Assembly (NCBI GenBank): GCA_900088475.1
Contig: FLMG01000154.1
Location: 182,744-246,743 of the forward strand
DNA from: Hyphochytrium catenoides
Taxonomy: Eukaryota > Sar > Hyphochytriomycetes > Hyphochytriales > Hyphochytriaceae
Direction of reading: 5' to 3'
Length of the DNA stretch: 64,000 nucleotides
The translations under genes were made by a program, and so were the position numbers. Below the pieces are notes generated by a model. It was not told where the DNA came from and did no database searches. It worked only from the letters and a program-made list of their open reading frames with translations. Below, in pieces: positions 62,850 to 64,000 of the stretch; the stretch's first letter is position 1; each line of letters starts with the position of its first letter.

Positions 62850-63995
62850 ATGAGTGACTTAGAAATGGAGGAGAAGCCAGGCTCTCCTGGGCAGGAGCAA
62901 GAAGGTCTTGCACAGGACGAGAACGTTGAGGCAGAAGTCAGAAAGCAAGATCGTAACACAGAGAAGGTGAAGGGGCGCAAGGACTCCCCTTCTAGAAAGA
63001 GAGAAAAGGAGGTAGAAGATGGAGGGAAAAGCTCAAAGAGACATCATCGAGAAGGAACAGATGACAGAAAGGACGATAGACGGGAAGGCAGGAGAGAAGA
63101 GAGGCGAGAAGGAAGGAGAGAAGAGCGAAGGGAAAAGAGAGAAGAAAGAAGAGGTGAGAAGAGAGAGGAAACGACCGAGAAGGAGGAAAGAACGGATGAG
63201 GCAGTAGAAGGTGATGTGGAGGATAAAGGTGAAACTACACCCAAGAAGTCCGAAGCAGCTGCTGACAAGCCTGAAGACGATCGTCCAGCTAAAGGAGAGT
63301 CTTCCAGGCGAGAACGTGACCGTGATTCACGCTCCAAAAGGCAACGCTCTCTGGAGAGAAGAGACTCCCGGAGCTATCGGAACCGCAGCCCAGGCAGAGG
63401 AAGTCGTTATAGACCTAGGAGTCGAAGCAGAAGCCGCAATCGTGATCGCCGATCTACCCGAGTGAGAGACCGTAGCCGAGACAGAGGCACAAGGAGCAGA
63501 AGAAGAAGCCGCAGCCCAAGGAGGAGGAGCACCAGTAGGTCTAGGAGGGACAGAAGCGACTCCAGAAGGCGGTCTTCTCGCAGTCGCAGCAGTGAGAGGA
63601 GGAGAGAGAAGAGAAAGAGAAGCGAAAGTCCAGACAAAAGCAGCACACCCGCTGGCATTCCTGCCGCACTTTCTGCTAACCCGCAGACCAGTCTGCTATC
63701 CGCTCTTACTCTCATTAATCAACTCAAGGGTACGCTACCAGGCGCTGTCAATCCGTTGGGCCTGGCAACTCTGAACACCCTGATGGGTCTACCACAAGCA
63801 GCAGCAGTGGCGGCTGCTAAGGCGCCCGCAGTGACTGCCGTAGGTGGGGGCGTTCTTCCTATTCCTCCTCCCGTGGCGGTCGTAACCCCTACAGATCCAG
63901 CCACTAAGCTACAGAGAGAGATCTTTGTGGGAAATGTGCCACCAGGGACAACGGAGGTGGCAATTCAAACCTTCCTAAATGCGGCGATGCATGAG
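62850..63995 (+). CDS. U2AF large subunit (U2AF65)-like, first exon only
   Basis: One long exon of 382 codons from ATG at 62850 to a GTAGG donor at 63996; the gene continues past the window. The first 130 residues are Lys/Arg/Glu-rich, then a long Arg-Ser domain (RPRSRSRSRNRDRRS, RSRRRSRSPRRRSTS). An Ala/Pro/Leu-rich linker follows (63650-63890). The first RNA-recognition motif begins near the end (LQREIFVGNVPPGTTEVAIQ). RS domain, linker and an RRM starting with KLQRE-x-(V/I)GN are the order of U2AF65, which binds the pyrimidine tract at 3' splice sites. The RS/charged N-terminus is several times longer than that of human U2AF65. Identification rests on one partial RRM, so another RS-RRM splicing factor is possible. 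Confidence 0.75.
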
Positions 63996-64000
63996 GTAGG

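Overview
The window is nuclear DNA of an intron-rich eukaryote. Genes lie on both strands with a few hundred to about two thousand bases between them. Nearly all are cut into many short exons by GT-AG introns of roughly 50-360 bases, with strong GTAAGT-like donors and pyrimidine-rich acceptors, and there is no operon structure. I rebuilt the genes by joining exons so that reading phase and protein-family motifs both agree; most models come out as a whole number of codons. The gene mix (7TM-RGS protein, SPIRAL1-like protein, FYVE-SYLF protein, isopentenyl phosphate kinase, ankyrin-TKL kinase, Dicer) suggests a microbial alga or other protist rather than an animal or yeast. The exact lineage cannot be fixed from the sequence alone. 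Two assembly gaps (N runs at 21021-21024 and 39074-39140) show it is draft assembly.

Layout. 0-5.4 kb (-): a CECR2-like chromatin protein (DDT/WHIM region, cysteine cluster, bromodomain) running off the left edge. 5.5-6.9 kb: low-complexity intergenic DNA with GA and CT tracts. 6.95-8.26 kb (+): TMEM223-like mitochondrial membrane protein. 9.3-13.0 kb (+): P58IPK/DNAJC3-like ER co-chaperone. 13.7-15.1 kb (-): unresolved coding fragments. 15.5-18.7 kb (+): SERGEF-like RCC1-repeat protein. 18.8-19.5 kb (-): small multi-span membrane protein. 20.4-25.5 kb (+): eIF2alpha kinase of the PEK family. 26.3-34.6 kb (+): Dicer with an array of double-stranded-RNA-binding domains in front of its helicase. 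35.9-40.4 kb (+): ankyrin-repeat TKL protein kinase. 41.5-45.5 kb (+): zinc-ribbon/FYVE/SYLF protein. 45.7-50.1 kb (-): GPATCH8-like G-patch and zinc-finger protein. 50.9-53.1 kb (+): isopentenyl phosphate kinase. 53.5-54.1 kb (-): SPIRAL1/JUPITER-like protein. 56.3-57.8 kb (-): 7TM-RGS protein. 59.4-60.5 kb (+): Rossmann NAD(P)-binding protein. 60.9-62.2 kb (-): uridine-kinase-like protein. 62.85 kb to the edge (+): N-terminal part of U2AF65.

The genes form no single pathway. Two themes stand out. One is stress and translation control: a P58IPK homologue lies about 7 kb from a PEK-family kinase, and animal P58IPK is known as a regulator of such kinases. The other is RNA biology: Dicer, a G-patch/SR protein and U2AF65. 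The most unusual object is the Dicer, in which three or four dsRNA-binding domains precede a standard helicase, an acidic linker stands where PAZ would be expected, and the two RNase III domains and the C-terminal dsRBD are intact.
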